From Telmatospirillum siberiense (GTDB lineage: Bacteria > Pseudomonadota > Alphaproteobacteria > Rhodospirillales > Magnetospirillaceae): a DNA stretch of 64,000 nt. This document shows positions 51,839-63,300 of the stretch, one piece after another. The stretch covers positions 54,467 through 118,466 of the forward strand of contig NZ_PIUM01000016.1 of assembly GCF_002845745.1 (NCBI RefSeq), given 5' to 3'. The translations under genes and the position numbers were made by a program. The stretch's first letter is position 1. Each line of letters starts with the position of its first letter. The notes beneath the pieces are model-generated. The model was not told where the DNA came from. It saw nothing but the letters and a program-made list of their open reading frames with translations, and made no database searches.

Positions 51839-54800
51839 CCGACTCCCCGGCCAACCAACAGGATACTGTGGATTTGGCGCCTGTCTGGCCTGGCCCAAGG
51901 CTCCTGGTCCCGGTGATCATCGACTGCCTGCTGGTGGGCAAACCAGATCGCGTCGGAAGCACCTGGGCACAAATGGCCTTCAACTACCAGAACCTGGCCT
52001 CCGGCCTGCCCAACGACGAACCGACGCCTTTCACCGTGAAATCCGCCGCCGACGCCCCGGCCACCGGCGCCCACCTGCTGTGGACCCTGCCCTATGCCCT
52101 GCGTCACGGCATCAGCGACGGCAACGGGGTGACGTTTCCCCTGGTGCCCAACCGCTGGCTGGTCCTGCGGGCCTTCTACGACGCCGCGGGCGGCACGCCA
52201 AGCCTCTCCGGCACGGTGCTGCAGTCCGATCTGTTGACCGATGCCGGCGGCGTGATCCCAATCACCGTCAGCCAGTACCCGGACCCGGCGCGGTCCACCA
52301 CGACCCGGCGCATCGGCGGCGCCACCGCGTTGGCGGACTGGACAGGCTCCGCCGGCCCGGCGCAGCCCTTCCTGTCCGCCAACGCGCCGGGCTGCCTCAC
52401 CTGGTCGGCGAGCTACGACAACGTGCGCAACGTCTTCTCCGTCCACGATCCCATGGAGGGCGCGGCGGGAACCTACAGCTTCCTGGTGCTCGGCTGGTAT
52501 GCCGATCCCACCACCGACCCGACGCAGAAACTGCCGACGGAAACCCCGGATGACTGGCGCTCCGCCCTGTCGAAACTCTTCGGCTGGTCGGTGGGCGAGG
52601 ACGCCCAGGCCATCGCGGCACTCCAGCAGACCTGGAGGGACTGGGCCGCCTGTCACGGCTTCGACGGCTCCAACTTCGATCCCGCCAAGGTCAACCTGCC
52701 CCCGCAGCTTGCCAACGCCATCAAGGCCTACGGCGCCTGGTGGCAGGCCCACGGAATTGCCATCGATCCGCCCGGCCTGCCCCGGCAGATGGTCTGCCAG
52801 GGTTTCGTCGCCCAGGTGGATTGGAAGGGAGCGGACGAGAGCTACGGCACCGGCGCGCCGGGGGGCGGCAGCGGCTATCCCGACGTAGCCGCCGGCAATA
52901 CGGCGACCGAAGCCATAGCGGCCTGGCTGGCCAAGAAGACCGTGGAATACGACCACGGGGACCCGTCCACCATCCCGGTGATCGAACAGGCCATCGAGGC
53001 CTTCCAGAAGGGCATCCTGCTGGATCTCGCCACCGATCCCGCCGGCACCGAGGCAAAACTGCATGCCGCGGAGTTCGCCGCCGTCGGCAACAAGCGGGAT
53101 TGGATCGTGGTGTTGCCCGAGGTCACCGAGGCCAACAACGACAACGCCGGCCAGATGACCGTCCCCCTCGATCCGGTGCAGACGCAGGCCCTGATCGTCT
53201 TGAACGCCGCCCAGGACGAGTTGGAACAGACGCAGGAGAATCTGGTCTCCCAACAGGCCGAGATGTTTGGCCTGATCTACAAGCAGATGCATCTGCCCCG
53301 CTCGGCGCCCCAGTCCATCGCCAACAAGATCGCCTCCGCCATCACCGCCATCGAATCCGCCATCACCGCCAGCCGGCAACGGAAGGCCAGCGCGATGTCG
53401 GCGGTCGACGCGGCGCTCGAGACCCTCCGGCAGATGCTGGGCGACGCCTATGTGGTCAAGCAGGTCAGCCTACCGGCCTCCTACAGTCCCAACGACCCGG
53501 TCCTGATGGTGGCCCGCGCCCAGGGCGACACCAAGTTTGCCGCTCCCGGCGCTTACGACGACGACGATTTTCTCTATTGCCGCGGAACCGGCCAGACGGT
53601 CAGCGGCATCACCATCCGCTATGACGTCGGCGGCAACGACGACCCGATCACCCTCACGGCGAAAGACCTCTTGGCCGGCGGTGACGGCCCGGGAACCCTG
53701 ACGCTGCCGGTTGGCCAGCCGATTCCCAAGGAGGCGCAGGATCTTTGGATGGAACTGATGTTCCTGGATACCGGAGCCGCCCCATACCTGGCCAGGATCT
53801 ATTTTGCCCGGCGCGGCATCGCCCCCTCACAGGCACAGATGGACGCCCTGACCGAAATCGTCCGGCAGCAGCAGATGGCCCCCTGGGACGGCCTTCGGGT
53901 CTTCGGGATGGCCGTCCAGGCGGCGGGCGAGGCTGGCGGCCTGGTGGGAGTATTGCCGTCCAAGGTGGCGGTCTCCTACCGCACCGGCCAGCCGTGGACG
54001 CCGGTCTTCATGGACTGGCGCGTGGTCTGGTATCCGAGTTCCATGGAACCGTCAGGAGAACTGACCGACTGGGTGCTCGGCCCCACCGATTTCGAATGGA
54101 CCGGCACCGGCATCCCGAAGCCCGCCACCCCGCTGATTCACGAGGGCCGCGCGGTCTTCAACCCGCGCACCGCCCAGGACATCGCGGCGCGTCTGGCCCA
54201 TTTCCAGGACAGCCCCGATTACGACAAGCTGGACAAGAACATCCGCAAGGCCCTGGAGGAAATGTCGGGCCTGCTGGCACGCGCCGATATCTTCACCCAG
54301 TCCATGGCCGGGCTGACGCAGCAGCTTCTGACGCGGATGATCGCCCCCAACCAAAACAACGCCAGCCCCGAGACGGAAAAGTACCTGGGCGACGCACCGA
54401 CCGACTACCGTCCCCTGGCGGGCACCACCTACACCAATTCGGAACCCTTTTTTCCGTTGCGCGCCGGACATTTGCAGGTGATCGATCTGTGGGTCGTCGA
54501 CGTCTATGGCCAGATCCTGCGCGGCAAGGACCCCGCGCTCGGCGCCATGGCTCCGATCCCCGACCTGGTCCGCGCCCAGACGGTGGTTACCAAGGGCGGC
54601 GGCAACGAGAGCTATGTGCAACTCGTCCCGCGCCTGTCCCAGACCGCGCGACTGAACTTCGACACCCTCGACGCCGCCTCAGACAGCGTCTTCAGCAATT
54701 CGTCCGACAGGACCAGCCCCATCTGCGGCTACGTGATCCCCAATCACCTGGACACGTCGCTGATGGTTTACGACGCGGCGGGCGCCATTCAGGGCTCGGT

Positions 54801-55833
54801 GATCAAGGTCTATCTGGACCCTTCGGAACATAAGCCGGGCAACAGCGGCCTGCGCTGGGACGCGCCCCCGGGCTCGGATGCCCCGCTGGGCGCGCCACCA
54901 CACCTGGCCAACGCGCACCTGCAAAGCTTCATTATCGAGCTGCTGGCCCAGAGCATGGTAAAGGGCGGCGGGGTGCTGGATGCGCTGCTCGACCATATCG
55001 ACAGCGCCCTTTGGCCCCTGGGCCACCTGGGCCCCAGCGGCCAAGGCAACGCGGCTCTCCTGGGCCCGACGCTGGCGGTCGTGCGCGCCCGGATCACCGC
55101 GACCCTGGACGGATATCCGGCCTACAACCAGTCCTGGATCGACACCGGTGCCTATTTCGTCGGGCCGGGCGACCGCTACGACCCAAGGCCGACACCGGTG
55201 ATGTCGGTCCCCTTGCCGGTCCGCGTCGGCGACACGGGCCTGATATCGAACGGCATCATGGGCTATTTCCTCAACGACGCCTACGATCGCTTCCACGCCG
55301 TCTACGGTGCCGGGCCGCAGACCGGCCTGCTGCGCCGCGCACTGGCCTCCGGCGTCCGCCGCCGGGGATCCCTCCGTGGCATGGTGCCGGCCGCGCCGGC
55401 CGAGGTGGCGCTGCTCAAGCTGGATCCGGGCGGCAGCTATGTGGTGACCGACCACCAGTTCACCCTGCCGCCGGACGGCACCAAGGCCCTGCTGACCCTG
55501 CTGGTCGATCCGCGGGGTGCCATGCCGGTGGTTTCCGGCTGGCAGCCGTTGGGCACCCAGGGTCTGCCGGCGGGACCGATCTCGACAGCCCTGTCCCAGA
55601 TGGTCGCCGCCTTCCGCGTCGGTCCACTGCTGGTCGATCCGCAGCAGGTCCAGATGCCCCTGCCGGCGGAGGTGCAGGGCGCCTGGTCCTTCGCCGCGCG
55701 GAGCGACATCACCGGATGGGCGCCAGAGGCCTCCGTCACCGCCCAGGACGCCAAGGCAAACCTCGAGCCTTCGGCGCGTCTGTTGTCCGAGGGCTGGCTG
55801 GTGCTCAGGAACGCACTCAAGTCCACGACTTAA
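51835..55833 (+). CDS. Unknown 1,332-residue protein of the giant operon
   Basis: A very large soluble protein without signal peptide. Near residues 80-112 it has HLLWTLPYALRHGISDG followed by FPLVPNRWLVLR, a conserved-looking pair of motifs that I associate with other large uncharacterised bacterial proteins. A coiled-coil-prone segment lies at about 455-540 (LIVLNAAQDELEQTQENLVS; SAITAIESAITASRQRKASA). A later part has LQVIDLWVVDVYGQILRG and CGYVIPNHLDTSLMVYDAAG. No enzyme motif was seen. The start at 51835 overlaps the previous stop in ATGA; an earlier TTG-type start is unnecessary. Confidence 0.78.
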   Translation: MTDSPANQQDTVDLAPVWPGPRLLVPVIIDCLLVGKPDRVGSTWAQMAFNYQNLASGLPNDEPTPFTVKSAADAPATGAHLLWTLPYALRHGISDGNGVTFPLVPNRWLVLRAFYDAAGGTPSLSGTVLQSDLLTDAGGVIPITVSQYPDPARSTTTRRIGGATALADWTGSAGPAQPFLSANAPGCLTWSASYDNVRNVFSVHDPMEGAAGTYSFLVLGWYADPTTDPTQKLPTETPDDWRSALSKLFGWSVGEDAQAIAALQQTWRDWAACHGFDGSNFDPAKVNLPPQLANAIKAYGAWWQAHGIAIDPPGLPRQMVCQGFVAQVDWKGADESYGTGAPGGGSGYPDVAAGNTATEAIAAWLAKKTVEYDHGDPSTIPVIEQAIEAFQKGILLDLATDPAGTEAKLHAAEFAAVGNKRDWIVVLPEVTEANNDNAGQMTVPLDPVQTQALIVLNAAQDELEQTQENLVSQQAEMFGLIYKQMHLPRSAPQSIANKIASAITAIESAITASRQRKASAMSAVDAALETLRQMLGDAYVVKQVSLPASYSPNDPVLMVARAQGDTKFAAPGAYDDDDFLYCRGTGQTVSGITIRYDVGGNDDPITLTAKDLLAGGDGPGTLTLPVGQPIPKEAQDLWMELMFLDTGAAPYLARIYFARRGIAPSQAQMDALTEIVRQQQMAPWDGLRVFGMAVQAAGEAGGLVGVLPSKVAVSYRTGQPWTPVFMDWRVVWYPSSMEPSGELTDWVLGPTDFEWTGTGIPKPATPLIHEGRAVFNPRTAQDIAARLAHFQDSPDYDKLDKNIRKALEEMSGLLARADIFTQSMAGLTQQLLTRMIAPNQNNASPETEKYLGDAPTDYRPLAGTTYTNSEPFFPLRAGHLQVIDLWVVDVYGQILRGKDPALGAMAPIPDLVRAQTVVTKGGGNESYVQLVPRLSQTARLNFDTLDAASDSVFSNSSDRTSPICGYVIPNHLDTSLMVYDAAGAIQGSVIKVYLDPSEHKPGNSGLRWDAPPGSDAPLGAPPHLANAHLQSFIIELLAQSMVKGGGVLDALLDHIDSALWPLGHLGPSGQGNAALLGPTLAVVRARITATLDGYPAYNQSWIDTGAYFVGPGDRYDPRPTPVMSVPLPVRVGDTGLISNGIMGYFLNDAYDRFHAVYGAGPQTGLLRRALASGVRRRGSLRGMVPAAPAEVALLKLDPGGSYVVTDHQFTLPPDGTKALLTLLVDPRGAMPVVSGWQPLGTQGLPAGPISTALSQMVAAFRVGPLLVDPQQVQMPLPAEVQGAWSFAARSDITGWAPEASVTAQDAKANLEPSARLLSEGWLVLRNALKSTT

Positions 55834-55860
55834 ATCCGGTCCAGAAACGGAGCCCGCCCC

Positions 55861-57315
55861 ATGTCCGACACGAAACTCACCTATAGCCTGCAGCCATCCA
55901 ACGTCTTTGTGGCCTTGCAGACCGACCTGACGCTGACCATCACCAATCCGTCGCAGACGACACCCGTGACTCTGCAGCCGGGCATGCGGGCCGACGAGAT
56001 CCTGGTCACCTTCCCCATGCCACCCGGATCACCTCCGGCGAACGCCCTGATCGACAGCGCCGGGTTCTCGGCCGAGAACCCGGAGGGACTGCTGCTGGTG
56101 GGCCCGCAGACCACGGGCAGCAACGTCTATGTCATCCGCCCCGCCGATCAGCAGGTGACCCTGCAGCCGGGTCACGCCATCACCGTGGTCTTTTCCCAGC
56201 TCGCCATCAACGCGACCGTCGGCGCGACGACGGTGGGCATCGACGAGTACATCGGCAGCGGCGCTGGCCGCACCAGCCTCGGTGTCAGCAAGGTCCCCCA
56301 GGAACTGAAGGTCATCGGCTGGCTGACCGACTATACGGTCGGCCTCGGCCAATACAGCCTCCTGCGCTGGCAGTCCTTCGGCGGCACCAAAGTGACGCTC
56401 TACGGATTGCCGGGCATCGGCTACAAGGAGTTCAAGGTCAGCGGCGATCCGCCCTACCCCGGCAAGTACGCGGTCAGTCTGCTGAAAAATGCCCAGAACA
56501 CCTTCACCCTGGTCGTCGAGACCAACGACGGCAGGCACGAGCAGACAGCGGTCACCCTGTCGCCGGGCGCACCCTACATCAGCTACTTCAAAACCACGGA
56601 ACAGCAGCCTTCGCCATTACCCGTGAACAAATCCGTGGACCTTGTCTGGTCCATGCTCTACGCGGCCAACGCCTACCTGACCGGGCCGCAGGGCCAGCCA
56701 CGCCCGGTGCCCACCGAGCCGCTCGAGCCCAGGACCATCACGCCGGGTGCCGATGCCGTTGCCGCCGCCCAAGGCAACTTGTCGGCGATTCCCGCCCAGA
56801 CGGTCTATGAACTGCAGGGCCAGGGCTTCGAGCCGCCGGCCAGCGCGCGCCGCATCTTCCAGCTCGGGCCGGTCGGGCTGCTCTATTTCAAATATCTGAC
56901 CAAGGCCAAGGACGGCACCCTGTCGGATCCGGCCTTCGACACCGATCCCCACGGCTGGGGCGGTATCCAAGCCTCCTACACCGTAGAGATGAACACCCTC
57001 CATCTCTTCCAGCCGGGTGGAGCGGAGACCGCCTATTACCTGAACAGCGGCGAGACATCCAAGCCGCAGATCCGCTATTTCGCCGCCGACGCCCCCAAGG
57101 ACGGCAAGGTGGCCCTGAACTGGATCACCCGCAATCTGACCAACCTGACCATCGATCCGGGCGGCTACAAGATCCCCGATGACAAGAAGGACGAAGGGTC
57201 CATGGCGGTGGATCCGGGGCCAACCGCCTTTATCCTGACCGGTACGCGTTCCGAGGGCGGCATCCTGAGCAGCACCCTGGTGATGACCGACACAAAAGGC
57301 GGTGCAGAGGACTGA
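55861..57315 (+). CDS. Unknown 484-residue beta-rich protein of the giant operon
   Basis: The N-terminal 150 residues look like an Ig-like sandwich (VFVALQTDLTLTITNPSQTT; VTLQPGHAITVVFSQLAINA). Residues about 155-235 look like a second sandwich (YSLLRWQSFGGTKVTLYGLP; NTFTLVVETNDGRHEQTAVT). The C-terminal half is mixed, with HGWGGIQASYTVEMNTLHLF. No catalytic motif, no signal peptide. It is separated by 27 bp from the 1,332-residue gene and by 5 bp from the polyketide synthase start, so it links the unknown set to the synthase. A shell or adhesin-like role is possible but unproven. Confidence 0.77.
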   Translation: MSDTKLTYSLQPSNVFVALQTDLTLTITNPSQTTPVTLQPGMRADEILVTFPMPPGSPPANALIDSAGFSAENPEGLLLVGPQTTGSNVYVIRPADQQVTLQPGHAITVVFSQLAINATVGATTVGIDEYIGSGAGRTSLGVSKVPQELKVIGWLTDYTVGLGQYSLLRWQSFGGTKVTLYGLPGIGYKEFKVSGDPPYPGKYAVSLLKNAQNTFTLVVETNDGRHEQTAVTLSPGAPYISYFKTTEQQPSPLPVNKSVDLVWSMLYAANAYLTGPQGQPRPVPTEPLEPRTITPGADAVAAAQGNLSAIPAQTVYELQGQGFEPPASARRIFQLGPVGLLYFKYLTKAKDGTLSDPAFDTDPHGWGGIQASYTVEMNTLHLFQPGGAETAYYLNSGETSKPQIRYFAADAPKDGKVALNWITRNLTNLTIDPGGYKIPDDKKDEGSMAVDPGPTAFILTGTRSEGGILSSTLVMTDTKGGAED

Positions 57316-57320
57316 CACCG

Positions 57321-60300
57321 ATGCCTAACGCTTACATCGACGCAGGCCTGGTATCCGACCCTCGGCCATCCACCCTGTCCGACCTGCTTTTGGCCCGAGG
57401 GGCCGAGTTGGAGGACGCCCCGGCCTTCTGTTTCCTGTCGAGCCCCTTCGATCCCGCTCCCACCCGGCTCAGCTATGCCGAACTGGTACGACGGTCTGGC
57501 GCGGCGGCGGCCTGGATGACCGCCACCACCGGCGCGGACGATCTTGTGATCCTGCTGCTGCCCACCGGACCGGAGGCCGTCTGCGGCGTTTTTGGAAGCA
57601 TCCTGGCGGGCCGACCGGCGACACTGCTGCCGCTGCCGCGCCACCGCCGGGACCGGCGAGCCCTTGACCGACTGGAAGGGGTGCTGACGTCCCTCGACCG
57701 GCGCTGCCATCTGGTGGTGCCCGATGGAGGACGCCAGGCCCTTTCGGAGTCCGCCTCGGACCGTCCGGCTCTCGCCGAAGCCATCGCCGCCGCTCACGAA
57801 GCCGGCACTTTTCTGGCGGGCGGCACGGCTTTTGCCTCCCCTCCCGCCGCCCCGGACGACTTGGCCTATGTCCAATTCACATCGGGCAGCACCGCCGCTC
57901 CGCGCGGGGTCATGCTCAGCCACCGTGCCCTGCTGGCCAATCTGGAAGTCATCGCCAAGGTATTCGATCCCGAGCGGCCCCTGCGCACCCTGTCCTGGCT
58001 CCCCTTGCACCACGACATGGGGCTGGTCGGCCACCTGTTGCAGCCCGTCTATCTGGGCGGCCAGAGCCTGCTCGCCGATCCGGGGGTGTTCGCCGGCGAC
58101 CCTTTGGACTGGCTGCGCGCCATGGACCACTGGAAGATCGGTGTCAGCGGCGCCCCGCCGTTTGCCTTCGCCCGCGCCGCCCGCGCCCTGGAGACCCTTT
58201 CCCCCGACGCCCGCGCGGACGTGGCCGACCTGTCCCGCCTGCGGGTCCTCTACATGGGCGCCGAACCCGTGGGCGAGGATCTGCTGCGCCGCTTCACCCG
58301 GCTTTGCGCTCCCCTGGGATTGGCCCCCGGCGTTCCGCTGCCCTGCTACGGCCTCGCCGAGATCTCCCTGTTTGCCGCCGGTTCCAAATGGAACGGCGGA
58401 CCATTGCGCTACCCCCTGCCCTCGGGCATCGAAGCGCGGGTCGCCGAGCCGGTCGGGGGCGCGGAACTTCCCCCCGGCCGGGAGGGCGAAATCTGGCTGG
58501 CCGGAGAAAGCCTGGCCAGCGGATACCTGGACGATCCGGAGGCCAGCGCCGCGACCTTCGTCCACCGCGACGGACGGCGCTGGCTGCGAACCGGGGACCA
58601 GGGCGTCCTGACCCCCGACGGCCTGATCCCGCACGGCCGCCTGAAGGACGTGATCATCCACCGGGGCGCCAATCTGCATGCGACGGACCTGGAGGCCGCC
58701 GCCCGGGCCGCCGATCCGCGGCTCGCCGCCGCCACCATGGCGGCGGTGCCGGCTGCCGGCCCCGATGGGGAGGGCGTGGCCCTGCTCATCGAACGGCGTC
58801 CGCACCAAGGCGCGGGCTCCTCGGCGGAGCGTGACGCGCTGGCTCAGGCGGCGGCCCGGGCGGTCTCGGCGGCCGGCGACGGTATCCACACCCGGGTCCT
58901 GTTCCTTACCCCCGGGACCCTTCCCCGAACCACCAGCGGCAAGCTGGTCCGCCACATGGCCGCGAAGGAGCTGCGCGAGGGACGCCTTGAGACGGCGGCC
59001 GGTCCGCCGCGAAGGTCGCCGGTCGCCACCGTCACCGGTTCGGAACCGGTGGCGGTGATCGGCATGGCCTGCCGCTTTCCGGGTGCCGACGATCCGGAAA
59101 GTTTCTGGCAGGCCTTGGAGCAAGGCCGCGACCTGATCCGCGAGGTGCCGCCGGATCGTTGGGACGTGGACGCCTACTACGACCCACGGCCCGCCATGCC
59201 GGGCAAGATGAACACCCGCTGGGGCGGCTTCATTGATGGGATCGACCTGTTCGATGCCGGGTTCTTCGGAATTTCCGCCCCGGAAGCGGCCGAGATGGAC
59301 CCGCAGCAGCGCTTGGCCCTGGAGACCGGCTGGCGCGCCTTCGAGCAGGCGGGACTGGGCCGCGACACCCTCGCCGGCTCGGCCACCGGAGTTTTCGTCG
59401 GTTTGTCGACCCAGGACTACATGCACCTCCAGATCCGCCAGCGGGGCGGACTCGAACAATACAATGCCTGGTCGGGGCTCGGCAGCGCCGGCAGCATCGC
59501 CGCCAACCGGATCTCGTATCTCCTGGACTTGCGCGGCCCCAGCATGGCCGTGGACACGGCCTGCTCGTCCTCCCTCACCACCGTCCAACTGGCGGTGGAC
59601 AGTCTGCGGCGGGGCGCCTGCGATCACGCCTTGGCCGGAGGGGTGAGCCTGATCCTGTCGCCGGGCACCACCATCGCGCTGTCCCAGTTCCACATGATGT
59701 CCGGCGACGGGCGGTGCAAGGTATTCGACCTGGCCGCGGACGGCTACGTACGCTCGGAAGGATGCGGCTTCGTGGTGCTCAAGAAGCTGTCGGACGCCCG
59801 CCGCGACGGCGACCGGGTCTGGGCGGTGATCCGCGGCGGAGCGCTGGCCCAGGACGGCCGTTCCGCGGGCATCACCGCCCCCAACCCCGAAGCCCAGAAG
59901 GCATTGCTGGAAGCGGCCCTGGCGAATGCCGGCACCCGGCCCCACGAGGTCGGCCTGATCGAAGCCCACGGCACTGGAACCATAGCCGGCGATCCGGCGG
60001 AGTTCGGAGTCATCGCCCAGGTCTATGGCCGGGTCGCCGGTGGCCATTGCTCCGTGGTTTCGGTAAAGGCCAACACCGGCCACCTGGAAGCCGCCGCCGG
60101 AATCGCCAGCCTGATCAGGGTGGTGGGGGTGCTCAACCGGGGCGTGATACCGCCGCAGATCCATTTCAAGGAATGCAATCCCCTGGTGGTGGTCAAGGGG
60201 ACCCGCCTGGACATCCCCACGGAGGCACAACCCTGGCCGAGCGGAGATGGCAAGCCCAGAGTGGCGGCGCTGAGTTCGTTTGGCTTCGGCGGCGCGCTTG

Positions 60301-63300
60301 CCCACATGGTGGTCGAGCAGGGAGACCCGGCACCGGAACCATACAATGACGGCGCACCGTACCTCATTCCCCTGTCGGCCCGCGATCCGGAAGCCCTGGC
60401 GGATCTTGCCGCCGAGTTGCGCCGCCATCTGGCGACCGAACGACCGGCGCTTCGCGCCGTCGCCCATACCCTGGGCGCCCGGCGCAGCCACTTCCCCCGC
60501 CGCGCCGCGATCACGGCGTCCTCTCTGGCGGAACTGGACGGGGCATTGTCCCGCCTGCCCGCCGCCGCGACGATCTCCGGCGTTCCCAAGGTCGCCTTCC
60601 TGTTCAGCGGCCAGGGAGCCCAATTCGTCGGCATGGGCCTGGACCTCGCCGACCGCTTCCCTCTGTTCCGGGCGGCCCTGGAATCCTGCGCGGCGACCAT
60701 CGCGGAGGCAGCCCCGAAAGCGCCGGGCTTGCGCGAAATCCTCACCGATCCTGAGAAACTCGACAGCCTGGCCTTCCTGCAGCCGGCCCTCTGCGCGGTT
60801 GAATTGGCGCTCGCCGCCCTGTGGCGCGGCTTCGGGATCCGTCCGGCCGTGGTGCTGGGCCACAGCCTGGGCGCTTACGCCGCCGCCACCTGCGCCGGAG
60901 CGGTGACAGCGGAATCGGCCCTGCGGCTGGTCACCCGCCGCGCCGCGCTGATGGCCGCCCATGTGAAGGAACAGGGGGGCATGATCTCGGTTGCCGCCAC
61001 GCCCGCGGACCTGATGGACTTCGCGCTCGACGGGGTCGAAACCGCCGCGGTCAACGGTCCCGCCTCCACGGTGCTGGGCGGCTCCCTGGCGGCGATCGAG
61101 GCGGCGGGGAGAATTCTCGGCCGGGAAGGCCTGGCGTGGCGCCGCCTGCGCACCCCGCAGGCATTCCACACCACCCTGATGGATCCCGTCTTGTCCCCCT
61201 TCGAGGCGGCCGCGGCGGAGATTGACTGGACGGCGGCCGAAATTCCCTGGATCTCCGACCTGACGGGCGCTCTGATGACGGATGCGCCGAACGCGGCCTA
61301 CTGGCGCGACCACCTGCGCCGGCCCGTGGCCTTCGGCGCGGCGCTCGACACCCTGGCAAAAATTGAGATCAGCCACGTCATCGAGATCGGCCCTGGACGG
61401 GGCTTGTGCGCCCTCGCCCTGCCGGCGATGGACGACAAGACCACTGTTCTGCCGGGACTGCCGGACGGCGGCGACGGCGCACGCGCGATCCTTGAGACGT
61501 GCGGGCGGCTGTATGCCGATGGAGCGAATCCCGACTGGACCGGGGTCCTGGGTGTGGACGACGCGCCACCCGCGCCATTGCCGCTGCCCGGCCATCCGTT
61601 ACGACGCAAGCGTCACTGGTTCACCGTGGCTCCGCTCGCCGCCGGAGCGGCGCCGAGTGCAACTCCCAGGGCGTCGGCGGCCCCCCCCGGCCGCTTCGGA
61701 ATCGACTGGGACGACCAGGGGACGCCGACGAACGACGGCCCGGAAGCCGATACCCATTGGATCGTCGTCGGCGACGGACGCGGCCTGGGCGCGGCCTTGA
61801 GCCGCGACTTGGCGGCACGCGGCCTGGACACCTATCACCTTCTGCCCCATCCGGACCTGCCCCCCGGCAAGGCGCCACGGCGCCGCAAGGAAGGCGCCGG
61901 AGAAGCGAGCTGTCTGCGCCTGGCACCCGCCGATTTCCTCGACGGCAACGCCATGGGCCGAGCCTTGGGCCTGGTGATGACCGACTTTGCCCGGGCCGAC
62001 GCCCAGCACTGGAGGGTGGTCTGGACCGGCAGCCTGGACGCGGCGGATCCTGAAGGCCTGGTCGCCGGAACCCTGGACATGGATCAGGAGACGCACGGAC
62101 CGGGAGCGCTCACCGCCCTGGTGCAGGGCCTGCTGCACACCGCCCGGAGCGGCCGCCTGTGGCTGCTGACCCAGGGAGCGCAGACGGTGTCGGGAGACCC
62201 GACATTGCCGCGCGTCGGACAGATGCCGAGTTGGGGGTTCGGCACCACCCTGTTCCTGGAGCATCCGGAGATGCGCGGCGGCCTGCTGGACCTGGACCCG
62301 GCCCGGCCCGCCGCGGATCAGGCACCGGACCTGCCCGGGGCCCTGCGCCGCGCTGAGGGCTTCACCGCATTGCGCGGCGGCCGACTACTGGCCCAGCGCC
62401 TGATCCGCGTAACCGCCGCGCAGGAAACGGTGCGCCTGTCGTTACGAGAGGAAGGCACCTATCTGATCACCGGCGGCCTCGGCGGCCTTGGCCTCGCCAC
62501 CGCGGAGCGTCTTGCGGAGCGTGGCGCCCGTCACCTGGTGCTGGCCGGACGGCGTGGCCTGCCGGCGCGAGACCTCTGGGAGGATCCGGACCTGGACGCC
62601 ACGACGCGGGATCGCATCGCCGCCGTCAAACGCCTGGAGAGCCGGGGCGCGCGTGTCACCGTCCATGCCCTGGACGTGGCCGACCCGGAGGCGCTGCGGA
62701 ATCTTTTGAGGAAGCTGGATGCGGACGGCCCGCCCCTGCGGGGTATCGTCCACGCCGCGGGCGTCAACTGGTTCAGCCGCATCGCCGAACAAGATGTCCT
62801 GAGGTTGAGCGAGACGATGCGGATCAAGGTGGCCGCCGCCTGGACTTTGCACGAGGCGACCCGGGACAAGGATCTGGACCTGTTCGTTCTCTATTCCTCG
62901 GTCTCGGCTCTGTGGGGATCGGTGGATCTCAGCCATTACTCGGCCGCCAACCTGTTCCTGGACGGACTGGCGCGGTTGCGCCATTGCCAGGGTCTGCCCG
63001 CCACCTGCATCGACTGGGGTCCCTGGGCGGAAGTCGGCATGAGCGCCAAGCCGCGTGAGATGGCGGTTCTGAACAGGCTGGGCCTGCGCCCCATGCCGCC
63101 GGCGGCGGCCTTGGACGCGCTGGAGGAACTGGTCGCTTCGGGCGCGCCCCAGACGGTGGTGGCGGACATCGACTGGCGAGCCTTCCGCCAATTCGTCAAC
63201 TACTCCACTGCGCCGGCCTTCTTCGGCCGGGTAATGGAGGCGACGCCCGGCGACGGCCCCGCGCCCCTTGGTGGCGAGGCCATCGCCAAATCCCTGCGGC

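Noticed and set aside
35711..57315. Idea that the operon is a contractile injection system, phage tail or Tc-type toxin
   Set aside because: No sheath, tube, baseplate, spike, AAA ATPase or Rhs repeat motifs were recognised in any of the proteins.
57165..61595. A minus-strand open frame of 1,476 codons
   Set aside because: It lies fully opposite the polyketide synthase and its upstream neighbour, which have clear motifs. Its composition (runs of Q, G, R, H, D) is that of an antisense shadow in high-GC DNA.
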